A DNA stretch of 64,000 nt. It comes from Chlorobiota bacterium. GTDB taxonomy: Bacteria > Bacteroidota > Ignavibacteria > OLB7. The position numbers and the translations under genes are program-made. Shown piece by piece: positions 17,501 through 26,108 of this stretch. The notes beneath the pieces are model-generated. The model was not told the origin of the DNA. It worked only from the letters and a program-made list of their open reading frames with translations, and ran no database searches. The stretch spans positions 1 to 64,000 of the forward strand of contig JAEUSP010000117.1 of the NCBI GenBank assembly GCA_016788565.1. The letters run 5' to 3'. How positions within the stretch are numbered: position 1 is the stretch's first letter; each line of letters begins with the position of its first letter.

Positions 17501-18592
17501 ATGGCGAACACGTTCGGCACACTGTTCCGGCTGACAACATTTGGCGAATCGCACGGCGCGGGCGTTGGTGCGGTGATTGATGGCTGCCCTGCGGGAATCG
17601 TGTTCGATCTGGAGTTGCTCCGCCGCGACCTTTCCCGCCGCCGCCCGGGCCAAGCCCTAACCACACAACGGAACGAACCCGACGAACCAGAAATCCTCAG
17701 CGGCCTGTTTGAAGGGCGCACCACTGGCGCGCCCATTGCCGTGCTGGTGCGCAACAGCGACCAACGCTCGCGCGATTATGCCCACCTTGCCGATCTCTAC
17801 CGCCCATCCCATGCCGATTTCACCTACTCCAAAAAATATGGCGTGCGCGACCACCGCGGCGGCGGACGTGCTTCCGCACGGGAGACATTGGCGCGGGTGA
17901 TTGGTGGCGCGGTGGCGCGGATGCTACTGCATAACCAGATGCCTTCGGTGGAGCTTCGGGTTGCCGTCACAACGCTGGGGGGAATTGTTGCCCAACGTGA
18001 TGTTGCCCAGATGGCCCCCGCCCAAATCTACGCCTCACCCGTCCGCTGCGACGATCCCGAAACCGCGCCAGCAATGACCGCCTTGCTGGAGGAATTGCGC
18101 GCCGCTGGCGACTCTACCGGTGGGATTATTTCGGTGCAGGCCGATGGCTTGCCCGCCGGGCTTGGCGAGCCGATTTACGACAAACTGAACGCACGGCTTG
18201 CTGCGGCGATGATCTCCATCAACGGCGCGATGGGCTTCGAGATGGGAGCCGGGTTTGCGGTTGGAAACCGGCGCGGTTCGGCAAACAACGACCCGTTTGT
18301 TGAAGCTGAAGGAGCGTTGCGGACGGGGACGAATAACTCCGGCGGTGTGCAAGGGGGAATCTCGAATGGAATGCCGTTGCGGTTTCGGGTGGCGTTCAAA
18401 CCTCCATCATCCATTGCGATTCCGCAGCAGCATGGTAGCGGCGCAGGTGAGGTGGTGACGCATGCGATTGAGGGGCGACACGATCCCTCCATTGTGGTGC
18501 GCGCCGTGCCGGTGGTGGAGGCGATGACCCTGATGACCCTTGCCGACCTTTGGTTGATGGGGAGGGCGGCGGTCAATGCTGGCTTAGAGTAG
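17501..18592 (+). CDS. aroC: Chorismate synthase
   Basis: 363 residues. It converts 5-enolpyruvylshikimate 3-phosphate to chorismate using reduced FMN. Signature segments are visible: FGESHGAGVGAVIDGCPAG near the N-terminus, the arginine-rich DLSRRRPGQ, VRDHRGGGRASARETLARV, and GMPLRFRVAFKPPSSIA in the C-terminal half. The middle is normal in length. The start at 17501 gives MANTFGTLFRLTTFGESHG, the standard family beginning. It ends the prfB-aroC gene group. Confidence 0.96.
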   Translation: MANTFGTLFRLTTFGESHGAGVGAVIDGCPAGIVFDLELLRRDLSRRRPGQALTTQRNEPDEPEILSGLFEGRTTGAPIAVLVRNSDQRSRDYAHLADLYRPSHADFTYSKKYGVRDHRGGGRASARETLARVIGGAVARMLLHNQMPSVELRVAVTTLGGIVAQRDVAQMAPAQIYASPVRCDDPETAPAMTALLEELRAAGDSTGGIISVQADGLPAGLGEPIYDKLNARLAAAMISINGAMGFEMGAGFAVGNRRGSANNDPFVEAEGALRTGTNNSGGVQGGISNGMPLRFRVAFKPPSSIAIPQQHGSGAGEVVTHAIEGRHDPSIVVRAVPVVEAMTLMTLADLWLMGRAAVNAGLE

Positions 18593-18599
18593 AAGGTGA

Positions 18600-18815
18600 T
18601 GTTCTGGGGAGCCTCTGCGGTTAGTTTTTAAAAAACCACAGAGGCACAGAGGGCACAGAGGGAAGAGGAAGAGAGGGGGGGGAGGAAAGGGGCTGTGAGT
18701 ATCAGAAGTCGTTAGCTGAGAGGCGGTCATCGCGAGGAGTCTTCGACGAAGCGATCCCGCGGGTTTCTGGGAGAGCATCGGACACACTGCCACCCGCAAG
18801 ATCGCCGCCTCGTTT
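18600..18815. repeat. Dispersed intergenic repeats (families 'cacagagg' and F)
   Basis: Two repeat types lie between the convergent aroC and asd genes. CCACAGAGGCACAGAGGGCA at about 18640 matches the sequence near 15330. GAGGAGTCTTCGACGAAGCG at about 18736, flanked by GGCGGTCATCGC and GATCGCCGCC, matches the element near 9090 and forms imperfect inverted arms. No coding signal is present. Confidence 0.6.
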
Positions 18816-18831
18816 ATCACAGAAGAGAAAT

Positions 18832-19827
18832 TTACACCCGCCCTTCCCGTATCAGCAATTCCGCAATCTGCACCGCGTTGGTGGCCGCGCCTTTTCGGAC
18901 GTTATCGGCCACCACCCACAGGTTCAGCGTGTTCGGCTGCGAAGCGTCGCGGCGGATGCGCCCAACAAAAACTTCATCCCGCCCGCCGGCATCCAACACC
19001 GTTGGATAGTTGTCGGCAGCCGGGGAATCCATCACCACAATCCCTTCTGCGCGCTCCAACACCTTCCGTGCTTTGGCTAGCGTGACCGGTTGCTCAAACT
19101 CCACATTCACCGATTCGGCATGGGCGGCCAGCGTCGGGATTCGGACACAGGTCATGGTGGTTGCCAGCTTCGGCAATCCCATGATTTTCCGCGTCTCGTT
19201 CATCATTTTGTTCTCTTCTTCGGTGTAATCGCTTCCGTCCAGAAAGCTGTGGAAGATGGTGTTGAACGCTGCCGGGCGGCTGAACTTGGGTTTCGCGGGT
19301 GGCTTCCCTTTCAGCTCGGCCATCAACTGATCCACCCCACTTTGTCCGGCTCCAGAAATTGCTTGATAGGTTGAAACCACCACTCGCTTCAGCCCAAAGG
19401 CTTCGTGCAATGGCTTCAGCGCAACCACAAGTTGGATGGTGGAGCAGTTCGGGTTGGCGATTATTCCGCGGTGCTTCAGTGCCGCATCGGGGTTGACTTC
19501 GGGGACCACCAGCGGGACTTTTTTATCCATCCGCCACGCGCTGCTGTTATCAATGGCAACCGCACCAGCGGCGGCGGCTATCGGGCAGTAGTGGCGGCTG
19601 ACGCTTCCCCCGGCCGAGAACAACGCTATCTGAACTCCGGCAAACGAGTCCGGGGTGAGTTCTTGGACGGTGTGGTTTTTCCCACGGAACTTCACCTTCT
19701 TCCCCGCAGAGTTTTTGGAGGCAAGCAGGGTCAGGCGATCAACAGGGATATTCCGTTCTTCAAGGACTTGCAGCATCGTGCGGCCAACAAGCCCGGTTGC
19801 GCCAACAACGGCAATCGAGTAGCTCAT
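18832..19827 (-). CDS. asd: Aspartate-semialdehyde dehydrogenase
   Basis: 331 residues. It reduces beta-aspartyl phosphate to aspartate semialdehyde with NADPH, feeding lysine/diaminopimelate, threonine and methionine synthesis. The NADP-binding loop VGATGLVGR is at 8-16, the phosphate-binding DNSSAWRM segment follows, and the catalytic cysteine is Cys128 in NPNCSTIQ. The AISGAGQSGVDQL and VRIPTLAAHAESV segments fit the Gram-negative/Bacteroidota type. It is a monocistronic minus-strand gene by spacing; the nearest same-strand neighbour is the DUF4397 lipoprotein gene 30 bases upstream. Confidence 0.95.
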   Translation of the reverse strand: MSYSIAVVGATGLVGRTMLQVLEERNIPVDRLTLLASKNSAGKKVKFRGKNHTVQELTPDSFAGVQIALFSAGGSVSRHYCPIAAAAGAVAIDNSSAWRMDKKVPLVVPEVNPDAALKHRGIIANPNCSTIQLVVALKPLHEAFGLKRVVVSTYQAISGAGQSGVDQLMAELKGKPPAKPKFSRPAAFNTIFHSFLDGSDYTEEENKMMNETRKIMGLPKLATTMTCVRIPTLAAHAESVNVEFEQPVTLAKARKVLERAEGIVVMDSPAADNYPTVLDAGGRDEVFVGRIRRDASQPNTLNLWVVADNVRKGAATNAVQIAELLIREGRV

Positions 19828-19857
19828 GGATGGTTGATTAGAAAATGGAGGTAAGGC

Positions 19858-21435
19858 CTACGGGATAAAGACTTCTTCGGGGATGACCGAGATCACCTTG
19901 CCGTTGCCATCGGCTCCGTTGGAGTAGCCCAGCATGTAGTTGTTACCCGGCTGAAGCGTGATGCCGTTACGGGTGGCCACCAAATTTCCTGAAGCATCAA
20001 TCACCTCGGCGGTGAGGGTTCCGGCCGGGACTTGCACCGATGCTGACAGAGTATTGCCAGGGGAAGTCGCATACGATTGCAGCGGCGTTGTCATCCCGCT
20101 TACCCGAAGCTGCAAGGTCTTGGTGGAATCCTTGAACCCTGCGTGGAAGAACCGCAACCGGGCATTGCCGGCGGCGGCGGCTGGCAGGTTATCGGCAACA
20201 ACCGTGGAGCGCGCCTTTGTGGTGTCGAACGGGCCGCTGACGTAGATGGTGTAGCGGTTGTTCGGCTCCATTTTCAGCGGCTGCGGGCCATCAACCAGTG
20301 GAGTACTGTAGCGGAAATTGAAGATATCCCAGTTGGGGTAGGGCTTGTCAATCTCAACCCTGTACGGCCAGTCGCGGCGGAAGAGTAGGCTGAGTAGGAA
20401 GTAGGAGCCTTTCTTCCCAATGGTATCAGCATCAGGCACAAACTCCCAATATCGGCGTTCGTGCACCACTCCTTGCCTTACTGTAAAATCCCGGCGGTAG
20501 TACTCGTTGGCAGCGTACTTCGCCAAGCGGTTGGGGTCGTAGAAGGTTGTGGTGACAGTGCTATCCCCCATTGCTGCAAGGTTGATAGTCCGCACCGCGC
20601 CGAAGTCAATGCGGAAGGGGAGGCCACCGTAGATTTTGTTGTTATCGGGGCCGCGGTTTTCTTGGAACAGGTTGAAGAACAAGAACGGCTGTTCCCCTTT
20701 TGGCCGTGCGTTTCCGGTCATCACAATGGTGAAAACGGCGGTGCCGGGAAGATTCACAAAGGGGGCTGGCAAATCAAATAAGCTGTTGGATGTCCCAGCA
20801 GCCAGCACATACAACCCCGTCCCTTGCCCAAGCAGGTACGCCTTGCTTCGGACGTACTGGCTGGCTTGGCCGTACTGCAAGTTAGTCATCACCAATGGAG
20901 CTGTATTCTTATCGTCGCCAACCTTCACATCCACCGCGCCAGCATCGGGGGAGAGGTGGATAATCCGGTATCGTGCCGAGTCAATGGCCGGCGTGGGGAA
21001 CAACGTGTCGCTGGTGAACAGCACGCGATAATCGCCCAAGACTCCGTACAAGTAAGCGGTGTAAAATGCGCCGCTATCCAGCCGCACGGTTTGCTGCGCC
21101 ACCAGCGTGCCAGCGTTCAGAAAAGCAAGCGTTTTGCCTGCCACGCCAGTGGTATCCACCGGATAGTATTTGGCTTCGTTGATATTGGTTTGGAAGAAAA
21201 GATACCGCTGTGGCGTGTTGCCGAACAGCAGCTGTCCGGCAAGGCTGATGGTGACATCGGGGGCATCGGGGGAAGCGTGAACAACCCGCAGAAAGGCTTT
21301 CCCTTTCAGGCTGACAACTGTGTCGCCCGGTTTGGGGGTTGGGGTGAAAGGGTCATCGGGTGAGCAGGAACCAAGAAGCAATCCCACAACGAAAAATGTG
21401 GCAAGGCCGAAAATGCGGATCATGGTGCTGTTCAT
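19858..21435 (-). CDS. DUF4397-domain lipoprotein
   Basis: 525 residues from the ATG at 21435; a second ATG at 21423 is also possible. A lipoprotein signal peptide precedes the lipobox LLLGSC, with the lipidated Cys around residue 24, so the mature protein is membrane-anchored. Two obvious DUF4397-type units follow: LRVVHASPDAPDVTISLAGQ and YRIIHLSPDAGAVDVKVGDD. A third, weaker one is near LRFFHAGFKDSTKTLQLRVS. These beta-rich repeats occur in secreted and envelope proteins; no activity is known. No T9SS sorting domain is seen. The gene is upstream of asd on the same strand. Confidence 0.78.
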   Translation of the reverse strand: MNSTMIRIFGLATFFVVGLLLGSCSPDDPFTPTPKPGDTVVSLKGKAFLRVVHASPDAPDVTISLAGQLLFGNTPQRYLFFQTNINEAKYYPVDTTGVAGKTLAFLNAGTLVAQQTVRLDSGAFYTAYLYGVLGDYRVLFTSDTLFPTPAIDSARYRIIHLSPDAGAVDVKVGDDKNTAPLVMTNLQYGQASQYVRSKAYLLGQGTGLYVLAAGTSNSLFDLPAPFVNLPGTAVFTIVMTGNARPKGEQPFLFFNLFQENRGPDNNKIYGGLPFRIDFGAVRTINLAAMGDSTVTTTFYDPNRLAKYAANEYYRRDFTVRQGVVHERRYWEFVPDADTIGKKGSYFLLSLLFRRDWPYRVEIDKPYPNWDIFNFRYSTPLVDGPQPLKMEPNNRYTIYVSGPFDTTKARSTVVADNLPAAAAGNARLRFFHAGFKDSTKTLQLRVSGMTTPLQSYATSPGNTLSASVQVPAGTLTAEVIDASGNLVATRNGITLQPGNNYMLGYSNGADGNGKVISVIPEEVFIP

Positions 21436-21528
21436 CGGTGTAGAAATATGGCTTCTGTTCGGGAGAGAAGGAGAGTTCCGCCCCCGCGTTGCTGGCATGA
21501 CACAAGATAACGCCGATGGTGAACAATC

Positions 21529-21559
21529 CCGTAGGGGTGTGGCAAGGGATTACACCCCT
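21529..21559. repeat. Intergenic inverted repeat
   Basis: GTAGGGGTGT and ACACCCCTAC form perfect ten-base arms around an eleven-base loop between the lipoprotein gene and the 3' end of rlmN. It may be a small dispersed palindrome or a terminator; no U-tract follows. Confidence 0.45.
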
Positions 21560-21733
21560 ACAAGGTTGGGTAGTGGTTCACTTCGGTGAGTCGCTGAAGA
21601 TGATGACGATGCAGGAACAGCACGCTAAATTCGAGAATTCCCCCCACTATGAGCCACTACCTATTTCGGCATTTGCCACCCACCTCACTCAACATTTTCC
21701 TCACTCTCCATTCGACATTCGAGATTCCACAGC

Positions 21734-22873
21734 TCACATCTCACTCTTCAACGTCGCCGCCCCGTGCTTCACCGCCAGCTGGCCGCAGGCCGCCTCAATA
21801 TCTTGGCCGGAACTTGAGCGCACCATCACTTGCACGCCGTGGGCGCGGAGCATCGCCACAAAATTGTCGAACTGCTGGCGGGTGGTGGGGTGCAGCCGCG
21901 CCGAAATTCCGGTTGGGTTGGTGAAGTTGATGCTGTGAAACGGGATGATGTTCACCTTGCTGGGGACACGCCGCGTCAGTTTGGCAATGCGCCGCGCATC
22001 CTCCTCGGTGTCGTTCAATCCCTCGAACAAGATATACTCAAACGTGATGGTTCTGCGGGTTTTGCGGTAGTAGTACTCCACCGCGTCCATCACCTCCGAC
22101 AGATCATGCCGCCGATTGATCGGCATCAACTCACTCCGCAGCCCGTTGGTGGAGGCGTGCAAGGAGATTGCCAGCTTGATCTTCTCCCCCTCATCGGCCA
22201 TTCGTCGAATCCCCTCCACTAAGCCGGAAGTGGAGATGGTGATGCGCGAGGCGGGAACAAAGTCGTTCTCGGGGTCGGTGAACAAGGCCACCGCGCGGAA
22301 CACTGCATCATAATTCAGCATCGGTTCCCCCATTCCCATAAACACAATGTTGGTGATTTCCTGCTGGGCCACTTCCTGCACCCGCAAAAATTGCTCAAGG
22401 ATTTCCCCAGCGGCCAAATTCCGTTTCAGTTTCATGGATGCTGTTGCACAGAACTTGCAATCCAGCGGGCAGCCAACTTGGGTGGAGATGCAGATGGTGC
22501 GGCGTTTCGGTTCGTCTTGGTCGTCGCGGGCCTCGCTGGGGATCAGCACCGACTCGATGTTGAAACCATCATGCGTGCGGAACAGGAACTTGATGGTTCC
22601 ATCCTCGCTGGTTTGCTGGTCGGCAAGGGTAAGGGTTCGGAGCGTTGTGGTTTCGGCAATGCGGCGGCGCAGTTGCTGGCTGAAGCTGGTGATTGCCATC
22701 ACATCGGCTGCACGGCGGCGGTACAGCCATTCGTGAAGCTGTTTTGCCCGGTAGTTCGGCTCACCGATTGCGGCCACAACGGTTTCCAGTTCGGCAAGGT
22801 TCATCCCAAGCAGCGATTGCCGCGTGGAGCCATCGGGCGCGGTAAGCAAAATGGAGGAAGGAGCAGGTTTCAT
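21734..22873 (-). CDS. rlmN: 23S rRNA (adenine2503-C2)/tRNA (adenine37-C2) methyltransferase
   Basis: 379 residues. RlmN is a radical-SAM enzyme that methylates C2 of A2503 in 23S rRNA and A37 in some tRNAs, supporting translational fidelity. The radical-SAM cysteines are Cys135, Cys139 and Cys142 in GCPLDCKFC. The C-terminal resolving cysteine is near residue 363 in SSGQDIEAACGQL. Other family segments are NIVFMGMGEPMLNYD, ITISTSGLVEGIRRM and INIIPFH-like KVNIIPFHSINF. The start gives the usual hydrophilic leader before LLGMNLAELE. It is divergent from the membrane Fe-S gene. Confidence 0.95.
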   Translation of the reverse strand: MKPAPSSILLTAPDGSTRQSLLGMNLAELETVVAAIGEPNYRAKQLHEWLYRRRAADVMAITSFSQQLRRRIAETTTLRTLTLADQQTSEDGTIKFLFRTHDGFNIESVLIPSEARDDQDEPKRRTICISTQVGCPLDCKFCATASMKLKRNLAAGEILEQFLRVQEVAQQEITNIVFMGMGEPMLNYDAVFRAVALFTDPENDFVPASRITISTSGLVEGIRRMADEGEKIKLAISLHASTNGLRSELMPINRRHDLSEVMDAVEYYYRKTRRTITFEYILFEGLNDTEEDARRIAKLTRRVPSKVNIIPFHSINFTNPTGISARLHPTTRQQFDNFVAMLRAHGVQVMVRSSSGQDIEAACGQLAVKHGAATLKSEM

Positions 22874-22920
22874 AAGTGGCGTAAGTTACAAGAAGTGGGG
22901 GGGATGTGGTTGTGCTATTG

Positions 22921-22966
22921 CAGAAGGCAATACCTTCTGATTTGTGCAGCAACCTGCTGCACAAAT
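22921..22966. promoter_or_regulatory. Two adjacent hairpins in a divergent promoter region
   Basis: CAGAAGG-caata-CCTTCTG (22921-22939) is followed at once by ATTTGTGCAGC-aacct-GCTGCACAAAT (22940-22966), both with perfect arms of 7 and 11 bases. They lie between the start of rlmN and the start of the divergent membrane Fe-S gene. They could be operators, a leader hairpin, or a short palindromic repeat. Confidence 0.4.
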
Positions 22967-23061
22967 TCTTCGGGGTACGCTCCCTCGTAACACTATCCCC
23001 ACCACTGCGGTCTTATTCCACGCTGCCAGCTCTTCTCAATAACCCATTCAGGTGTCTCGCC

Positions 23062-24048
23062 ATGAAGGTCAATACCACATCAACTTCCTCTGTTTGGCGT
23101 GGGCTGCAGTATTTCTCTGTAGTCTCTGCCGTTGCCCTCATCATCGTTCTGCTGGTTCGCCCGCGTTTGGGGCTTTTCATCGCTTGGGATGTTCTGATTC
23201 CCCTTGTGCCGATCATGCTGCTGGTTGCGCCAATGTTGTGGCGCAACGTTTGTCCAATCGCCGTCGTCGGTCAATTTTTCGAGCGTTTTGGTCTTTCCCG
23301 TCGGCGCAAACTTCCGCGGTGGCTGCAACGGGTTGCCCCCACAATCTCCATCTTTTTGCTGTTTGCGCTGGTTCCGCTGCGGCTGGTGCTGTTCAACCTT
23401 GATGCCACCTCGCTTGCTCTGTTGATGGTGGTGACGGTCGTTGTTTCGTTGGTAGGGGGGGCGATCATCACCGGCAAAGCTGCGTGGTGCGCAACGTTCT
23501 GCCCTGTGCTTCCGGTCGAGCGGCTGTACGGGCAGCGTGCGTTGGTCAATCTCCCCCATGCCCACTGCGAAACGTGTTCTGGCTGTACCCGCGCCTGCTT
23601 TGATCTGATCCCATCGCGGTCGCTTTCGGTACTTGCCGATAGCCACAACAAGAGCCATAACAAGAAATCGCCGCTGCGCCCGATGTCATTATTTGCCGTA
23701 GCATTTCCGGGGTTTGTACTTGGCTACTACACAGCCCCAGCCGGCATCTCAATCTTGCTGATTTACCTCTGGATTTTGATGATGAGTGTGATCCCCGCCG
23801 TTACCTTCACGATCATTCAGCGGATGTTCAGCTTGGAGCGCACCACGCTTCACCGGATCTGCGCAGCGCTGGCCATCAGCATCTACTACTGGTTCACGAT
23901 TCCGGCAATCGCGCTGGCGGTGGTGGAGACTTTTGGTACCAATGCGGGGAGCGTCTGGCTTATCAATTCGGTTCGCGGTGTTCTGCTTGTGGTGGCTGCT
24001 ATCTGGCTGGCCGCCGGATTGCGTAATCGTGCGGTAATTGCAGTATAG
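23062..24048 (+). CDS. Membrane-bound 4Fe-4S protein (NapH/NosR-like)
   Basis: 328 residues from the ATG at 23062; the longer frame upstream contains the intergenic hairpins. About seven hydrophobic spans are visible. One ferredoxin-type cluster motif, CETCSGCTRAC, has cysteines at 169, 172, 175 and 179, and a second cysteine pair appears as CATFCP (143, 147). This Cx3CP-plus-ferredoxin layout is typical of NapH, NosR and FixG-like integral membrane electron carriers. Only one complete four-cysteine motif is present, fewer than in NapH. The redox partner is not in the window. Confidence 0.68.
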   Translation: MKVNTTSTSSVWRGLQYFSVVSAVALIIVLLVRPRLGLFIAWDVLIPLVPIMLLVAPMLWRNVCPIAVVGQFFERFGLSRRRKLPRWLQRVAPTISIFLLFALVPLRLVLFNLDATSLALLMVVTVVVSLVGGAIITGKAAWCATFCPVLPVERLYGQRALVNLPHAHCETCSGCTRACFDLIPSRSLSVLADSHNKSHNKKSPLRPMSLFAVAFPGFVLGYYTAPAGISILLIYLWILMMSVIPAVTFTIIQRMFSLERTTLHRICAALAISIYYWFTIPAIALAVVETFGTNAGSVWLINSVRGVLLVVAAIWLAAGLRNRAVIAV

Positions 24049-24060
24049 TAAATCTCTCAT

Positions 24061-24150
24061 AAGCCCTCCCTCGCCCCGCGGGGGAGGGTTGGGTGGGGGT
24101 ACAAGGCAGGAGCGCACAGAAAAAAACACGTTCTCAAAACCCGCCCTCCC
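24061..24150 (+). repeat. Left 90-bp direct repeat flanking the DUF559 gene
   Basis: It begins AAGCCCTCCCTCGCCCCGCG, continues GGGGAGGGTTGGGTGGGGGT and ends AAAACCCGCCCTCCC. A second copy with the same order of motifs is at 24620-24709, on the other side of the DUF559 gene. The CCCTCCC and GGGAGGG parts of each copy are complementary, so each can form a hairpin. A further short partial copy follows at 24143-24170. Confidence 0.7.
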
Positions 24151-24201
24151 TCGCCATGCAGGGGAAGGGGAAAACCGCAACCAACCAACCACACCACCAC
24201 C

Positions 24202-24594
24202 ATGCCGCATCATCACTGGAAATGCCCGCCACATCTATGGGCGCGACTTCGGCCAATCGCTGGCCAGATGCGAACAAACCCGACCCCAGCCGAGAAAGCT
24301 CTTTGGGTTCGGCTCCGCAACTGCCAAGTGTTGGGCTGTAAATTCAGGCGGCAACATTCCCTCGAGCGATTCATCGTGGATTTTTACTCATCCGAAGCCA
24401 TGCTGGTCATTGAAGTAGATGGAGATATTCACCTTCAAACTCAAGAGGCCGATGCGATTCGCCAAGAAGTATTAGAATCCATGGGGCTTCACGTCCTGCG
24501 TTTCACCAATGACCAGGTATTGACAGAAATTGAGGAAGTGGTGGAGCAAATTGGGATGATAGTAGAACTACGAATCAAACAGCAAGAGCCATAA
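24202..24594 (+). CDS. DUF559-family endonuclease-like protein
   Basis: 130 residues; the ATG at 24202 gives MPHHHWKCPPHLWARLRPIA, a common opening of this family. The core shows NPTPAEKALWVRLRN, then KFRRQHSLERFIVDFYSSEA, LVIEVDGDIH and VLRFTNDQVLTEIEEVVEQI. This is the small DUF559 fold, related to the very-short-patch repair (Vsr) and restriction-endonuclease-like nucleases; IEVDG would supply an acidic metal ligand and the nearby basic KFRRQH could contact DNA. Nuclease activity is inference. The gene stands alone between two 90-bp direct repeats, which suggests that gene plus repeats form one unit. Confidence 0.82.
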   Translation: MPHHHWKCPPHLWARLRPIAGQMRTNPTPAEKALWVRLRNCQVLGCKFRRQHSLERFIVDFYSSEAMLVIEVDGDIHLQTQEADAIRQEVLESMGLHVLRFTNDQVLTEIEEVVEQIGMIVELRIKQQEP

Positions 24595-24619
24595 CTAACC
24601 AAAGCCCCATTGGGCCATT

Positions 24620-24709
24620 AAGCCCTCCCTTGCTTTGCGGGGGAGGGTTGGGTTGGGGTGCAAGCGGGAGAATGCAGCAAAAGCCACCTACCCAAAACCC
24701 GCCGCCCCC
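24620..24709 (+). repeat. Right 90-bp direct repeat flanking the DUF559 gene
   Basis: It starts AAGCCCTCCCTTGCTTTGCG, continues GGGGAGGGTTGGGTTGGGGT and ends CCCAAAACCCGCCGCCCC, matching the left copy in order and length with scattered differences. It ends three bases before the end of the convergent Fic-family gene. Confidence 0.7.
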
Positions 24710-24712
24710 TCA

Positions 24713-26095
24713 TCACCTCCACACCTCACGCCACGCCTTGTATTCCGATGGCCGAAGCCGGTAGCGGGCGATATTCCCTTCATGCAGGGAGATTAGCTCA
24801 ATCTGAACGACCTCGGCGAAGCGTAAACGGTCAGATTCTGGTAGGCTTTGTGCACGATGCACGATATGGATAGAGGCACGTTTTTTATCTATCAGGCTTT
24901 TGACTATTTCACTCACGGTGTGCATCAGCACTGTTCGGTAGCGCATCCGGAACGGGTCAGGTTCGCCAAGCGATTCCTGGGCTGCCGCATAACGTGCGCT
25001 GGAACGTTCGTATGCCCAGATAAAAACGTCCCGCAAAAGGTCAACATTGTTCAACTCATACACCCCTAACAACCCGTTGATATATGTGCGGACTGGCACT
25101 TCCACAAAAGAAATTGGGCTTAGGTTCCGGCGTATCAATGGGATATTAGCGGCAAGCCGCGAGACTCGTTTATTCACATCCTCGAACGGTTGCAAATATG
25201 GAAAATGAACCATTGCAAAAAAGGCTTGTTCGAAGGGGTCGTTAATTGCTTCGGCAGTATCCAAAACCTGCTGGAAGCATTCCTCGATCACCTGCGGTCC
25301 TTCCAACGGAAAAAAGGTTGAGTTGGTGATGCCCACTGGCCGTGATCGAAGCCGCCCACCAGCTGTGGGATCGGCCAACAGGTTGTCGGAGAGCAATGCA
25401 TGAAGGTTGCAGATGGTGTAGCGGTTGAAACCAATCTCATCAGCCTGTTCCACCAGCAACTCAATGGCGGCCTTGTGATTGATAATCATCTGTGTTTCCT
25501 GCGGACTCTTTCCTTCGGGGTCTTCTCCTGCATACAGCAGCCGCTCAGTTTCCAACAGCGAGTACGTGTTTCCTTCAAGTCGGCTGGAGTTCCACGTTAG
25601 GTCAATCAGTACTCGGTTGAATATCTGCCGCACGTATGTTCCCGCTGGAAGGTCTGCTCCCAGGGGGTGCCCCACTTTCATCAGATGCCCACGAATATCA
25701 GCCGATAGATAGAACGACTCGTTGGGGCGATAGGAATCAAGGAAACTCCGGACGTACCCAACCGGTTGCCGTTTCTGGATTGGCTGGCACACAGAATCCT
25801 GAACTAACTTGCCAGCGTCCGAAAGCGGTAATACCTCTTCGGCAAAGACTTCCTCACGACCGGATGTTGAGCTCTGGCTTCCTTGATTGGTAATCTTGTA
25901 GCGGCGGGCGCGGGCTTGTCCTTCCGTTATTACCTTGTTTTGGCCAACCAAGTCATTCAGCCGCCGCTGCAATGTGCGTCGTGAAAACGTCAATTCCAGC
26001 ACCGCCAGCAACTCATCTATTGAAGCTCCATTCGGAAAACCAGATAAGGCCTGTAGGATAGCGGTTGTGTCGGTGGGCGGTATCTTCTGTGGCAT
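24713..26095 (-). CDS. Fic-family protein with N-terminal winged-helix domain
   Basis: 460 residues from the ATG at 26095; an ATG at 26116 would add seven. Residues 1-70 look like a winged helix (ASIDELLAVLELTFSRRTLQ, then RLNDLVGQNKV), so the protein may bind DNA. The Fic domain follows. An inhibitory motif of class II type is visible, SSRLEGN (170-176). The active-site loop reads QPFEDVNKRVSR (302-313), where the standard motif is HPFx(D/E)GN(G/K)RxxR: the catalytic His is Gln and the first Gly is Val, while Asn and both Arg remain. AMP transfer may therefore be weak or absent. An iterated operator-like array lies just upstream, consistent with autoregulation. Confidence 0.85.
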   Translation of the reverse strand: MPQKIPPTDTTAILQALSGFPNGASIDELLAVLELTFSRRTLQRRLNDLVGQNKVITEGQARARRYKITNQGSQSSTSGREEVFAEEVLPLSDAGKLVQDSVCQPIQKRQPVGYVRSFLDSYRPNESFYLSADIRGHLMKVGHPLGADLPAGTYVRQIFNRVLIDLTWNSSRLEGNTYSLLETERLLYAGEDPEGKSPQETQMIINHKAAIELLVEQADEIGFNRYTICNLHALLSDNLLADPTAGGRLRSRPVGITNSTFFPLEGPQVIEECFQQVLDTAEAINDPFEQAFFAMVHFPYLQPFEDVNKRVSRLAANIPLIRRNLSPISFVEVPVRTYINGLLGVYELNNVDLLRDVFIWAYERSSARYAAAQESLGEPDPFRMRYRTVLMHTVSEIVKSLIDKKRASIHIVHRAQSLPESDRLRFAEVVQIELISLHEGNIARYRLRPSEYKAWREVWR

Positions 26096-26108
26096 TGTGG
26101 GCCTGCTA

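Noticed and set aside
24061-24709. Possible CRISPR array from the repeated GC-rich strings
   Set aside because: Only two long copies, 470 bases apart with a gene between, and no regular spacers or cas genes.
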